A program made the position numbers and the translations under genes. The notes under the pieces are model-generated. The model ran no database searches, was not told the origin of the DNA, and worked only from the letters and a program-made list of their open reading frames with translations. A DNA stretch of 20,721 bases from a virus. This document shows positions 6,071-13,761 of this stretch, piece after piece. Position 1 is the first letter of the stretch. Each line of letters opens with the position of its first letter. Location of the stretch: IMG/VR virus record IMGVR_UViG_3300042473_000806, positions 1-20,721 of that record; one strand, given 5' to 3'.

Positions 6071-6559
6071 GTGAGCATGGGGCGCAAGGCGATCCCGAAC
6101 GAAATCAAGAAGAAGCGCGGCACGCTTCAGCCTTCAAGGCTGCCTGCGAAGCAGTCCAGCGGGGTGGCTGCACTGGACAATCTGACGCTGCCTGAGGGCC
6201 TTGACCCGATCGGGCAGGGCGTCTGGCTTCGGATCACGTCGGCGTGCGACTGGCTTGCCGAGTCTGATCGAGAAGCGTTGACGATGCTCTGCAAGGATGA
6301 GCAGATGCTGGCGATGCTTACTGCTAGGCTGGAGGTGGACGGCGTGGTGCTCTTCACGGATAAGGGCTACGCCTACGCTCACCCGGCTTGGGGGATGCGC
6401 ACCGCAACGGAGGAGAGAATCTACAAATGGATGAGCTCACTGGGGCTGACGCCAAGCGACCGCGCAAGGCTCGGCATCGCAATGGTGCAGGCAAGGACTC
6501 TGCTCGAAGAGTTTCGGGAGAAGTTCGCAGCACTCCCGACTGGCCCCCGCGCTGGCTGA
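6071..6559 (+). CDS. terS: Terminase small subunit (P27-like)
   Basis: A 162-residue product. The basic start MGRKAIPNEIKKKRGTLQP and the LDPIGQGVWLRIT...LAESDREALTMLCKDEQML block match the P27-type phage terminase small subunit, and ERIYKWMSSLGLTPSDRARLG near the end is typical of that family. It recognises the packaging site and delivers the large subunit. The GTG at 6071 follows GGGGGG by 5 nt; an ATG at 6077 is an alternative that drops two residues. Its last 133 nt overlap the large-terminase gene in another frame, and its C-terminal motif lies partly inside that overlap. Confidence 0.85.
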   Translation: MSMGRKAIPNEIKKKRGTLQPSRLPAKQSSGVAALDNLTLPEGLDPIGQGVWLRITSACDWLAESDREALTMLCKDEQMLAMLTARLEVDGVVLFTDKGYAYAHPAWGMRTATEERIYKWMSSLGLTPSDRARLGIAMVQARTLLEEFREKFAALPTGPRAG

Positions 6560-8046
6560 CGCCTACCGCGCAGGCTGACCTTGACCGCTCGCAGGGCGAT
6601 CAAGTCGCTGACTTCGGCGAAGCACTGGTGCCCATCGCCAAGGACTCTATCGGCGGGCTCTCGGGCGAGCCGATCAACTTCCGCCCATGGCAGCGCAACC
6701 TACTGCGCCATGCCCTAGCACGCAAGGCAGACGGCACCTATACGCACCGCTTCTTCATGGTTGGCGCAGCCCGCAAAAACGGGAAGACGGCGCTGCTCTC
6801 AACCGTGCCGCTGGCGCTCGGACTCTTCGGCGATCAGGGTGGTGAAATCTATTCGGCTGCTGCTGACCGCGATCAGGCGAAGCTCGTGATGGCACACGCG
6901 AAGCGTGCCGTCGAGATGAGCCCCATGCTGGCTGAGCAGATTCGAGTCTTCCGTGACACGCTGGAGTTCAAGCCCACGGGCACCATCTGGCGCGCGTTGT
7001 CGTCTGAGGCGTACACGAAAGAAGGGCTCAGCGCCACGCTAGTGCTGGCGGATGAGTTGGCGGCATGGCCCAACCGCGATCTCTTCGACGTGCTCTCACT
7101 CTCAATGGGCGCCCGTCGCAGCCCGCTCTTCTTGGCGATCACCACGGCTGGGCAGCGCACGGATCAGACGGGCATGGACTCCATCGCCTACACGCTCTAC
7201 CAGTTGGCACGCCGTCGGATCACGGGCGAGCATGACGACCCGACCCTTGGGATGGCGTGGTACGAAGCCGACGAAGACGCCTACACGCACCCTGAGAAGT
7301 GGGCACAAGCCAACCCCGGACTGCTCTCAACGCCGCCACTGCTGAGCCTTGAAGACTTGACGTCAGCGAAGATGCGCACCCCTGAGGCGGAGTTTCGGAC
7401 GAAGCGCCTGAACCAGTTCGCTGCATCTGGGCAGGCGTTCTTGCCTGCTGGGACGTGGGACGCCTGCGCCGATACCAGCCTGCAGCTGCAAGATGGTGAC
7501 CCGCTGGTGCTTGGGTTCGATGGCTCTTTCTCGGCAGATAGCACCGGGGTGATCGGCGTGCGCACCACGGACTCCGCCGTCTTCGTGCTCGGACTTTGGG
7601 AGCGTCCGATCGACGACCTCAGCTGGCGCGTCCCCGTTGAGGAGGTCGAGATGCGGATGGAAGAACTCTGCAAGACGTACGCCGTCAAGGAGATCAACTG
7701 CGACCCGTTCAGGTGGCAGGCAACAATGGAACGCTGGCAGCAGGCGGGCCTTCCCGTCGTTGAGCATCCCCAGAGCCCAGCGCGTATGACGCCAGCCACT
7801 GCCGCCTTCTATGATGCCGTCGTCAACGGGCGGCTGAAGCATGACGGCGATCCACGGCTTACCCGACACGTCGGGAACGCTACGCCCTACCAGACGCGCT
7901 ACGGTGTGCAGGTGCGCAAGGGCAAGGACTCAGGCAAGAAGATTGACTTGTGCGTGGCAGCCATTATGGCGTGGGGGCGTGCTGCTACGCTAGGCGCAAC
8001 ACCTGCGGAGAAGCCGCGCGCATCAGTCGCGTTCATTGAGTTGTAA
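6427..8046 (+). CDS. terL: Terminase large subunit (HK97-like)
   Basis: A 539-residue product. The ATPase part has Walker A AARKNGKT (114-121) and Walker B LVLADE (205-210), with a coupling-like ITTAGQ at 238-243. The nuclease part has LGFDGSFS with D365, EINCDPF with D426, and KKIDLCVAA with D507, fitting a three-acid RNase H-fold nuclease. It powers DNA packaging through the portal and cuts the concatemer. The start at 6427 is chosen because GGAGGAGAG (6409-6417) lies 9 nt upstream; an in-frame ATG at 6388 has no such site. This start gives a basic N-terminal tail (RPRKARHRNG) that is encoded within the small-terminase gene. Confidence 0.93.
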   Translation: MDELTGADAKRPRKARHRNGAGKDSARRVSGEVRSTPDWPPRWLTPTAQADLDRSQGDQVADFGEALVPIAKDSIGGLSGEPINFRPWQRNLLRHALARKADGTYTHRFFMVGAARKNGKTALLSTVPLALGLFGDQGGEIYSAAADRDQAKLVMAHAKRAVEMSPMLAEQIRVFRDTLEFKPTGTIWRALSSEAYTKEGLSATLVLADELAAWPNRDLFDVLSLSMGARRSPLFLAITTAGQRTDQTGMDSIAYTLYQLARRRITGEHDDPTLGMAWYEADEDAYTHPEKWAQANPGLLSTPPLLSLEDLTSAKMRTPEAEFRTKRLNQFAASGQAFLPAGTWDACADTSLQLQDGDPLVLGFDGSFSADSTGVIGVRTTDSAVFVLGLWERPIDDLSWRVPVEEVEMRMEELCKTYAVKEINCDPFRWQATMERWQQAGLPVVEHPQSPARMTPATAAFYDAVVNGRLKHDGDPRLTRHVGNATPYQTRYGVQVRKGKDSGKKIDLCVAAIMAWGRAATLGATPAEKPRASVAFIEL

Positions 8047-8054
8047 GGAGTCAC

Positions 8055-9227
8055 ATGGGAATCGTTGACCGTCTTCTTGGACGTCAGAGCGAAGAGCGAG
8101 CCGTCGGCGGCATGTGGAACGTTGAGGTCGACGCCGCAGGCACCAGTCTCAACGAGAAGAACGCCACCACAATCGGGGCCTTGTACGCCGCCGTGAAACT
8201 CTACGCCGACACCGTTGCAACCATGCCCGTCGGCGTCTTCATCCGTGACCGTGGCGTACGTCGCCCCGTGACACGCCCGCGCTGGCTGGACAATCCAGTG
8301 CCGAACAATCCGAACTACACCCGCTTCGACCTGATGCACCGAACCGTCAGCAGCTTGATGATTGACGGCAACGCTTTCCTCATGGTGCTGCGTGATGGTG
8401 CTGAGATCGTTGAGATCCGCCTGCTTGATCCACGCAAGGTCACGATTCTGCGCGGCGAGAACGGTGCGCCAATCTACCGCGTCAAGACGACAGCGGGCGC
8501 CGTTGACTTGACCGCTGACGACATTGTGCACATCACGCTCTTCGGCGTAGGTGAAGATCTGCGCGGGCTCTCACCAGTTGAGCACCACAAGACGACGCTC
8601 GGACTTGCCAAGGCGACGACAGAATACGCGGCTCAGTTCTTTGCTCAAGGAGCCTCAGTTTCTGGACTGGTGACAGTCCCGGGAGAGCTCACTGCCGATC
8701 AGGCAGAGAGCCTGCGCGCATCGTTCGGACGACGTCACGAAGGGCTGCGCAACATGCACAAAGTGGCAGTGCTCACAGGTGGAGCCGACTTCAAGAGCAT
8801 GGGCTTCAACCCTTCAGACCTTGCCATCGTGGAAAACATGGAGGCAGGCACGCAGGCGATCGCTCGACTCTACGGCGTACCGCTGCATCTTCTACAACTG
8901 CCGGGCGGCAACTCTAGCTTCAATAGCCTTGAGATCATCTCACGAGAGTGGTTGACCTTGGGACTCGGCAGCCTGATTGCGCGGCTAGAAGCAGGCTTCC
9001 AGCGGCTCATCGTTGGCGACACCACCTTCATCAAGTTCAACGTTGACAGCATGCTGCGACCGTTGACGAAGGAGCGATTCGACGCCTACGCCGTGGCACT
9101 CAACAACGGCTTCCTCAGCCTGAACGAAGTGCGCACCCTTGAGGATCGCCCGCCAGTGGGCCCTGATGGTGACGCCTTCCGCCAGCCGCTGAACATCGGC
9201 ACCGTAGGTGAGGAGCCGCAGGCGTGA
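8055..9227 (+). CDS. Portal protein (HK97-like)
   Basis: A 390-residue product matching the HK97-type portal family: a GIVDRLLG start, TTIGALYAAVKLYADTVATMPVGVF in the clip-to-wing region, IDGNAFLMVLRDG, LLDPRKV, DIVHITLFGVGEDLRGLSPVEHHK, and the later SLEIISREWLTLGLGSLIARLE followed by ERFDAYAVALNNGFLSLNEVRTLEDRPPVG, which is a classic family signature. A dodecamer of it forms the DNA gate and connector site at one capsid vertex. TAAGGAG ends 4 nt before the ATG. The end overlaps the protease-fusion gene as GTGA. Secure. Confidence 0.93.
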   Translation: MGIVDRLLGRQSEERAVGGMWNVEVDAAGTSLNEKNATTIGALYAAVKLYADTVATMPVGVFIRDRGVRRPVTRPRWLDNPVPNNPNYTRFDLMHRTVSSLMIDGNAFLMVLRDGAEIVEIRLLDPRKVTILRGENGAPIYRVKTTAGAVDLTADDIVHITLFGVGEDLRGLSPVEHHKTTLGLAKATTEYAAQFFAQGASVSGLVTVPGELTADQAESLRASFGRRHEGLRNMHKVAVLTGGADFKSMGFNPSDLAIVENMEAGTQAIARLYGVPLHLLQLPGGNSSFNSLEIISREWLTLGLGSLIARLEAGFQRLIVGDTTFIKFNVDSMLRPLTKERFDAYAVALNNGFLSLNEVRTLEDRPPVGPDGDAFRQPLNIGTVGEEPQA

Positions 9228-10720
9228 GCTACGTCATCGTCGACCTAGACGGCACGCTCGTTCTTGACAATGAGCAGCCGAATCAGCCACTGATTGACGC
9301 ACTGAACGAGAAGGTCATGAGCGGCGACACGCAGGTCATCATCGTCAGCGCGCGCAAGATCGACCGCCTGACTGAGACACGCGCATGGCTGCAGGAGTAC
9401 GGCGTGGCTGGTGTTGAGGAGATTCACCTGAACGACTTTGAGGGCAGCGCCTTCGCCACTGGGCTTGCGTTCAAGGAATACAAGTACGGACTTCTCAAGG
9501 AGCAATACGGCACAGAGTTGGAGTATGCAATCGACAACGACCCAGACGTGCGCGCCATGGCGCAGGGCTTGGGGATTGAAGCCTACACGCCAGAGCAGTT
9601 CATCACGGACGAAGAGCGCGCCATCGTCAACGTGCCGAACTACGTCGCAGCTGCAGCGAAGGCTGGGCTTGAAGCCTACGAAGGCGGGCTCGGCGGCGAC
9701 GGCTTGCAGCCAGCCACCATCCGAGAAGCGCGCCAACTTGCCGAAGGGCGAGTGGATGATGAGAAGGTCATGCGCATGGCGGCGTGGATTCGCCGACACC
9801 GTGGCGACTGGGAAGGCGTCCCTCAGAACAGCGACCCAGAAGACGAATCCTTCCCCGGCCCGGGAGCCGTTGCCGCCCTACTCTGGGGCGTCAATCCCGT
9901 AGACACAAACGGCGCCGATCGCGTGCTGGCTTGGGCGGATAGTATCAACAACACATCGCAGCTTGAGGAGAACTCAATGGCACGAGAGCACGAAACACGC
10001 GCACTGCCGCTCGGCGACTTCACCGTCACCGAAGGCGAAGACGGACAGAAGACGTTCACGGGATACGCCGCCGTCTTCAACTCCAACTCTGAGGGCCTGC
10101 CCTTCATCGAGCGAATCGCCAGCGGCGCCTTCGCGCGTGCCATCAAGCAGGCGGAGCAGGGGCGCCGCGTCATCAAGTTCTTGCACGGTCACGATGAGAG
10201 CCGCATGCTGGCGACAACCGCGAGCAAGCGCCTGACCCTGACTGAAGACTCCGTCGGGCTCAAGGTTGAGGCTCGCCTTGACCCTGCTGACCCAGACGCC
10301 GCAGCCGTCATCAGCAAGCTGACCAACGAAGCCAAGGCAATGGGGATGTCCTTCGGCTTCACCGTGCCCAAGAACGGGCAGACGTGGCACGAAGACGGCA
10401 GCCGCACCCTGACGGAGATCGGGCTCCTTGAAGTCTCAACGCTCTCGGGGCACACGCCCGCCTACCCGGCAACACTCGGGCTGACCGCCGTGCGCAAGAT
10501 CGCGCCGAACAAGATCGGCGTGGACGGCGACGCTCTCGTTGAGACTCTTGAAGCCGTCAAGGCTGGCAACACCCTTGACGCTGATCAGACGGCGCTGCTC
10601 GACGCAGTGCGCGCCAAGCTAGGCGCAGCACCCGAGCCCGTCATTGAAGCAACTGCCCCGGCTGGCGAGCACCACACGATTGTGGCAGCCCGCCTGAAGT
10701 TGGAGCAGTTGAAGGGATAA
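9224..10720 (+). CDS. HAD phosphatase / middle domain / HK97-type prohead protease fusion
   Basis: A 498-residue continuous frame. Residues 1-125 form a HAD-type phosphatase: DLDGT with D7 and D9, IIVSARK with S42, Lys84/87/92, and AIDNDPDV with D104 and D106; the TETRAWLQEYGV segment recalls polynucleotide 3'-phosphatase domains of the T4 Pnkp type. Residues 140-243 form a middle module (GLGGDGLQPATIREARQLAEG, then AAWIRRHRGDW, then PGAVAALLWGVNP) that I have seen beside phage head proteases. Residues 252-498 are a U35-type protease with GHD H323, MSFGF S376 and LLEVSTLS E403. A strong ribosome site before M252 suggests a second product. The protease cleaves scaffold and capsid during maturation. 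Start GTG at 9224, GTGA overlap. Confidence 0.85.
   Translation: MSYVIVDLDGTLVLDNEQPNQPLIDALNEKVMSGDTQVIIVSARKIDRLTETRAWLQEYGVAGVEEIHLNDFEGSAFATGLAFKEYKYGLLKEQYGTELEYAIDNDPDVRAMAQGLGIEAYTPEQFITDEERAIVNVPNYVAAAAKAGLEAYEGGLGGDGLQPATIREARQLAEGRVDDEKVMRMAAWIRRHRGDWEGVPQNSDPEDESFPGPGAVAALLWGVNPVDTNGADRVLAWADSINNTSQLEENSMAREHETRALPLGDFTVTEGEDGQKTFTGYAAVFNSNSEGLPFIERIASGAFARAIKQAEQGRRVIKFLHGHDESRMLATTASKRLTLTEDSVGLKVEARLDPADPDAAAVISKLTNEAKAMGMSFGFTVPKNGQTWHEDGSRTLTEIGLLEVSTLSGHTPAYPATLGLTAVRKIAPNKIGVDGDALVETLEAVKAGNTLDADQTALLDAVRAKLGAAPEPVIEATAPAGEHHTIVAARLKLEQLKG
9965..9979 (+). promoter_or_regulatory. Internal ribosome site and start for a free protease
   Basis: GAGGAG (9965-9970), a 6-nt spacer and ATG (9977-9979) lie in frame inside the fusion gene, exactly at the domain boundary before the protease. 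The product from here would be 247 residues, the usual size of an HK97-type head protease. The spacing is as good as that of any start in this window. Both a full-length and a short form may be made. Confidence 0.6.
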
Positions 10721-10747
10721 ACTCCCGACAGCCCACGCGCCACGGTT

Positions 10748-10768
10748 CTTCTGGCTGATCATCAGAAG
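10748..10768 (+). other. Hairpin in the capsid leader
   Basis: CTTCTG (10748-10753) pairs with CAGAAG (10763-10768) around a 9-nt loop; the loop contains part of CTGATcATCAG, an imperfect alternative palindrome at 10755-10765. It lies in the 91-nt gap between the protease and capsid genes. No T-run follows. A promoter for the capsid gene could also be here but no clear -35/-10 pair was found. Possible mRNA processing or stability element. Confidence 0.4.
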
Positions 10769-10826
10769 CGTCGGATAGGTGGCTCGGCGTATTGTGTAAA
10801 CCCAGACAAAGATGAAGGAGTCCACC

Positions 10827-11960
10827 ATGGACAGCATCAAGAATCTGGCTGAGAAGCGCGCCGCGCTGCTAACTGATGCTTCGGGCATCGTTGCAGATGC
10901 AGCAGCCAAGGGCGAAGCCCTTTCGGCTGAGGCACAGGCTCGTTTTGACGCCCTTACTTCGGAGGCTTCAGTTGTTGCTTCCGCCATCACTTCAGAGAAG
11001 ATCGCTGCTGAGGCCCGTGCCGCAGCCGACGCTGCTCGCTCGGAGAAGGCAGTTGCCTTCGCCCCGGCGACTGAGTCGACCCGTGACCTGTCTGCTGAGC
11101 TTCGCCGAATCGCCCGAGACGGCGGCACGGTTGAGCTTCGTGACATCACGAAGGCGACCTTCACGCAGGCAGTTGAGCAGGGTGACCGCTTCTGGATCAC
11201 CGCTGGTCAGGTCAACCCGTTCGTTGACCCTGCCGTTGTTTCCGTCATCCAGCTCGAGAAGGGCAACGTTCTTGCTCTTCCACGAACGACCGCTCTCGGC
11301 ACTGCAGCCGCAGTTTCCGAAGGCTCGTCGATCGGTGAGTCGGACGGCACGAACTCGTCCCTCAGCCTGACCCCAGTGAAGTACGCTTCACTCCTTCAGG
11401 TCGGAATCGAGACTGTTCAGGATCAGATGTTCGACGTAGCCTCATGGGCCACGGAGAAGCTGGCTGCAGAGCTAAGCGTCGCGCACGGGGCAGTTGCTGC
11501 TCCTGCCGTTGCTGCCGCTGCAACCGTTGGCGTTCAGGGTGCGGCAGTTGCCCCAACCTACGCGAACCTTGTCAGCCTCATCTATTCGGTGAAGCAGCAG
11601 TATCGTCGCGCAGCGAAGCGCGGCTTCCTTATGAACGACACCACGCTTGGTGCCGTTATGGGCTTGGTTGACGGCGCGAGCCGACCAATCTTCGTGCCGG
11701 GCGATCAGAACCGCCCAGACACGATCCTTGGCTTCCCAGTCTATTCAGCCGCTCTCGTCGACAACGGTGACGAAGCTCTCTCGATCGCTTTCGGCGATCT
11801 TGGGGCCATCTACACTGCCATCGCTGGGGCGCCTGCAATCGAAGCAGACCGTTCATTTGCGTTCGGAACTGGGCTCATCTCGTATCGCGGAATCCTTCGC
11901 GGCGCGACCGGGCTCATTGACCCAAGCGCAGTGAAGACGTTCAAGGGCGCGAACGTCTAA
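10827..11960 (+). CDS. Major capsid protein, HK97 fold, with N-terminal scaffold domain
   Basis: A 377-residue product. Residues 1-75 are Ala/Glu-rich and helical (KNLAEKRAALL, then ALSAEAQARFDALTSEA, then IAAEARAAADAARSEKA), typical of the delta scaffold domain removed by the prohead protease. The rest fits the HK97-type capsid: FWITAGQVNPFVDPAVVSVIQLEKG, KYASLLQVGIETVQDQ in the long-helix region, FLMNDTTLGAVMGLVDGASRPIF, TILGFPVYSAALVDNG, and IAFGDLGAIY near the end. The ATG at 10827 is preferred to 10812 because AAGGAG (10815-10820) lies 6 nt upstream. It is flanked by the hairpin-bearing gaps, suggesting it is expressed as a distinct message segment. Confidence 0.93.
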   Translation: MDSIKNLAEKRAALLTDASGIVADAAAKGEALSAEAQARFDALTSEASVVASAITSEKIAAEARAAADAARSEKAVAFAPATESTRDLSAELRRIARDGGTVELRDITKATFTQAVEQGDRFWITAGQVNPFVDPAVVSVIQLEKGNVLALPRTTALGTAAAVSEGSSIGESDGTNSSLSLTPVKYASLLQVGIETVQDQMFDVASWATEKLAAELSVAHGAVAAPAVAAAATVGVQGAAVAPTYANLVSLIYSVKQQYRRAAKRGFLMNDTTLGAVMGLVDGASRPIFVPGDQNRPDTILGFPVYSAALVDNGDEALSIAFGDLGAIYTAIAGAPAIEADRSFAFGTGLISYRGILRGATGLIDPSAVKTFKGANV

Positions 11961-11984
11961 TCCTTCGGGACTAGACTCGCAGGC

Positions 11985-12018
11985 GGCGGGGAGTCGGGCT
12001 TCGGCTCGGCTCCCCGTC
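11985..12018 (+). terminator. 15-bp stem with TTCG loop after the capsid gene
   Basis: The 5' arm (11985-11999, GGCGGGGAGTCGGGC) pairs along its full length with the 3' arm (12004-12018, GCTCGGCTCCCCGTC) around a TTCG loop, allowing three G-U pairs. It lies 25 nt after the capsid stop. No T-run follows, so it is not a textbook intrinsic terminator; it may act as a partial or factor-assisted terminator, or protect the abundant capsid mRNA from 3' decay. The structure is clear; the role is inferred. Confidence 0.7.
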
Positions 12019-12038
12019 ACCATTAGCAGGAGGGCAAC

Positions 12039-12269
12039 ATGAAAGTCCGACTCATCTATCGACTAGACGGCACCCGCAACGGGGAGCCATGGCCCGCAGT
12101 AGGCGGCGAGATTGACCTGCCAGTCAGCGAAGCCATCAACCTGATCAACCACGGCTACGCCGTACCAGTGCCTGCTCCACAAGTGCAGGAGCGTGCAACG
12201 CTTGAGGAGCAGCCCGAGCGCGCTACACTTCCGAAGACAACCTCCAAGCCACGCAAGGGGAGAAACTAA
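12039..12269 (+). CDS. Small protein after capsid, 76 aa (DUF7302-like pattern)
   Basis: The product has a beta start (MKVRLIYRLDG), a WPAVGGEIDLPVSEAINLINHGYAVPV core and a basic tail (KTTSKPRKGRN). The core resembles small phage proteins with a G-E-I-D-L-P...A..L...G.A pattern, often found beside head or tail genes; a possible name is the DUF7302 family, from memory. AGGAGGG (12028-12034) sets the start. It overlaps the next gene as TAATG. Likely a small structural or assembly protein; a similar core is seen in the gene at 13564. Confidence 0.6.
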   Translation: MKVRLIYRLDGTRNGEPWPAVGGEIDLPVSEAINLINHGYAVPVPAPQVQERATLEEQPERATLPKTTSKPRKGRN

Positions 12270-12532
12270 TGGCAGTGACTACTGGGCAGATCGCCGTGAC
12301 TTCAACCGCAGCGAAGATTGTGACGCCTGACGCCGACGGCTGCCGCCTGATGCTGCACACCGTCGGCAACGCTGACGTCTACGTCGGCACCTCAGCAGTC
12401 ACCACCAGCACGGGGCTGCTCATCGACAAGGATGCCGCCTACATGGAGCTGCGCCTTCGCCCCGGTGACGAACTCTGGGCAATCTGCGCAACGACTGAGA
12501 CACTGACCTACATGATTTTGGAGAACAACTGA
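12269..12532 (+). CDS. Small beta-rich virion protein candidate, 87 aa
   Basis: The product is made of short strands with Thr/Val-rich turns: TTGQIAVTSTAAKIV, CRLMLHTVGNADVYVGTSAV, LLIDKDAAYMELRLRPGDELWAIC, and an end in YMILENN. The look is that of a small beta-sandwich decoration or stabilisation protein, but no family signature is firm. It lies between the capsid-linked small gene and the connector, coupled on both sides (TAATG before; the TGA at 12530-12532 overlaps the next ATG as TGATG). Probably a virion protein. Confidence 0.55.
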   Translation: MAVTTGQIAVTSTAAKIVTPDADGCRLMLHTVGNADVYVGTSAVTTSTGLLIDKDAAYMELRLRPGDELWAICATTETLTYMILENN

Positions 12533-13134
12533 TGAGCTACGCCACGCTTGCCGAAGCCAAGGCGAGTCTAGGGATCACTGACTCGGCAGACGACAGCGCC
12601 ATCCAGTCATGCCTTGACGCTGCTGATCAACTGATCAACAACTACGTCGACACGAAGGTCGGCTTCGGACAGACGGCAAGTCAGACGCGCTACTACACCG
12701 CCGACCGCTTTGACTTCGTGCTGACTGACCCGATCGTATCCGTCAGCCAGTTGGCGACGGACATCAACGGCGATGGCACCTACTCGCAGGTGTGGACGTC
12801 CAACGACTACGTGCTGGCTCCGCGCAACGCAGCACTGGACTCTCGCCCCTACACGGAGATTGACACCAGCCCGTTCAGCAATGCCGACTACAACTTCCCC
12901 GTCGGGTACCTTGAAGTCAAGGTCACTGGCGTGTTCGGCTGGCCCTCAGTGCCAGCAGCAGTGAAGCAAGCAGCCCTGATCCAGTGTGGTGCCATCTTCG
13001 CCAGTCGCACGGCACCCTTCGGCGCAGTCGGGAGCGAATCGCTCGGAGGCGTATTGCGCATGAGCGCAGCCCTACACCCTGAAGCCCGAGCCCTGCTGGA
13101 CGCCTACCGCCTTCGCGGCGGGCTCGCCATCTGA
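12532..13134 (+). CDS. Head-tail connector, HK97 gp6-like
   Basis: A 200-residue product. The N-terminus MSYATLAEAKASLGITDSADDSAIQSCLDAADQLINNYV is the usual two-helix start of HK97 gp6/SPP1 gp15-type connector proteins. A beta block follows (YYTADRFDFVLTDPIVSVSQLATD), then PVGYLEVKVTGVFGWPSVPAAVKQAALIQCGAIFASRTAPFG, also typical of the family, and a C-terminal helix LHPEARALLDAYR. It binds below the portal and gives a platform for tail joining. Good confidence for the family. Confidence 0.8.
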   Translation: MSYATLAEAKASLGITDSADDSAIQSCLDAADQLINNYVDTKVGFGQTASQTRYYTADRFDFVLTDPIVSVSQLATDINGDGTYSQVWTSNDYVLAPRNAALDSRPYTEIDTSPFSNADYNFPVGYLEVKVTGVFGWPSVPAAVKQAALIQCGAIFASRTAPFGAVGSESLGGVLRMSAALHPEARALLDAYRLRGGLAI

Positions 13135-13571
13135 TGAACGACCTCACAATCCATCAAGCCGTAGCGGCTCGCCTAGTCGCAGCCACGAAGCCAGCGGGGT
13201 ACACGCTCCGAGCAGCCCACGCCACCCCGCCCGACAATCTCGCCGTGGTGCCTGCAGCCGTCTGCATCCCCGGCGGCGACAGCATCTCCTACGGCACGGG
13301 CGGCAGCCGCACCACCGTGCTCACGGTCAGCGTGACGATCTACACGCAGGATCAGGCTGACATGGCCCGCAAGTACGCCGACCTCCTCACGTGGCGCACG
13401 TGGCTCCGTGGCGTGTTCGACGGGCAGGTGCAGCTCAACACAGCCGACGTCGCTCAGGCGATCGTTGCAAGCACTACACTCGGCACTGACACTTGGGCAG
13501 ACGTGACGTATCTCACGATCACGGCGGAGCTGCAGGTGAGCATCCTTGAAGGAGTCAACGTCAGTGCCTGA
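13134..13571 (+). CDS. Tail-completion or tail-terminator candidate, 145 aa
   Basis: The product begins with a helix (HQAVAARLVAATKPAGYTL), then strands with VPAAVCIPGGDSISYG, TTVLTVSVTIYTQDQADMARKYADLLTWRTWLRGVF, and a closing strand block (WADVTYLTITAELQVSI). This layout fits tail-terminator or minor tail proteins that cap the tube at the head end, and the place between connector and major tail protein supports it. The exact family is not recognised. It overlaps the connector gene as TGATG and the next gene by 8 nt. Confidence 0.6.
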   Translation: MNDLTIHQAVAARLVAATKPAGYTLRAAHATPPDNLAVVPAAVCIPGGDSISYGTGGSRTTVLTVSVTIYTQDQADMARKYADLLTWRTWLRGVFDGQVQLNTADVAQAIVASTTLGTDTWADVTYLTITAELQVSILEGVNVSA

Positions 13572-13761
13572 TACGCTTCGCACGCTTCTGGTGAAGGTTG
13601 TTCAGCCCCGACCTGAGGGCAACGCTTACCTCCCAGCGTCTGACGACGTTGTCGAACTGGACGCCGCAGTTGCCACATCGTTGGCAGCCAGCGGGCTCGT
13701 TGAAATCGTAGACAATAAGCCCAACGCCACCACGGCGAAAGTTGAGAAGGAGTCCAAGTAA
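13564..13761 (+). CDS. Small unknown protein, 65 aa, before the tail tube gene
   Basis: The product starts at GTG 13564, 9 nt after AAGGAG (13549-13554); a TTG at 13546 is in frame but less likely. It has a strand (TLLVKVVQP), a ASDDVVELDAAVATSLAASGLVEIV core and a charged tail (TAKVEKESK). The core shares its spacing of E-L...A..L..G with the gene at 12039, so the two may be distant relatives. It overlaps the upstream gene by 8 nt and the tail gene by 1 nt (TAATG). Function unknown. Confidence 0.55.
   Translation: MPDTLRTLLVKVVQPRPEGNAYLPASDDVVELDAAVATSLAASGLVEIVDNKPNATTAKVEKESK

Noticed and set aside
6000-6074. 24-codon frame between HNH and small terminase, with CVCTCK
   Set aside because: The nearest purine-rich site is about 14 nt away, the end overlaps the terminase start, and no conservation can be tested. 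Left as a note only.
6388-6426. Upstream in-frame ATG for large terminase
   Set aside because: No ribosome site there, while ATG 6427 has GGAGGAGAG at good spacing.
10790-10795. TATTGT as a -10 element before the capsid gene
   Set aside because: The region 17 nt upstream does not resemble a -35, and phage or host sigma preference is unknown.
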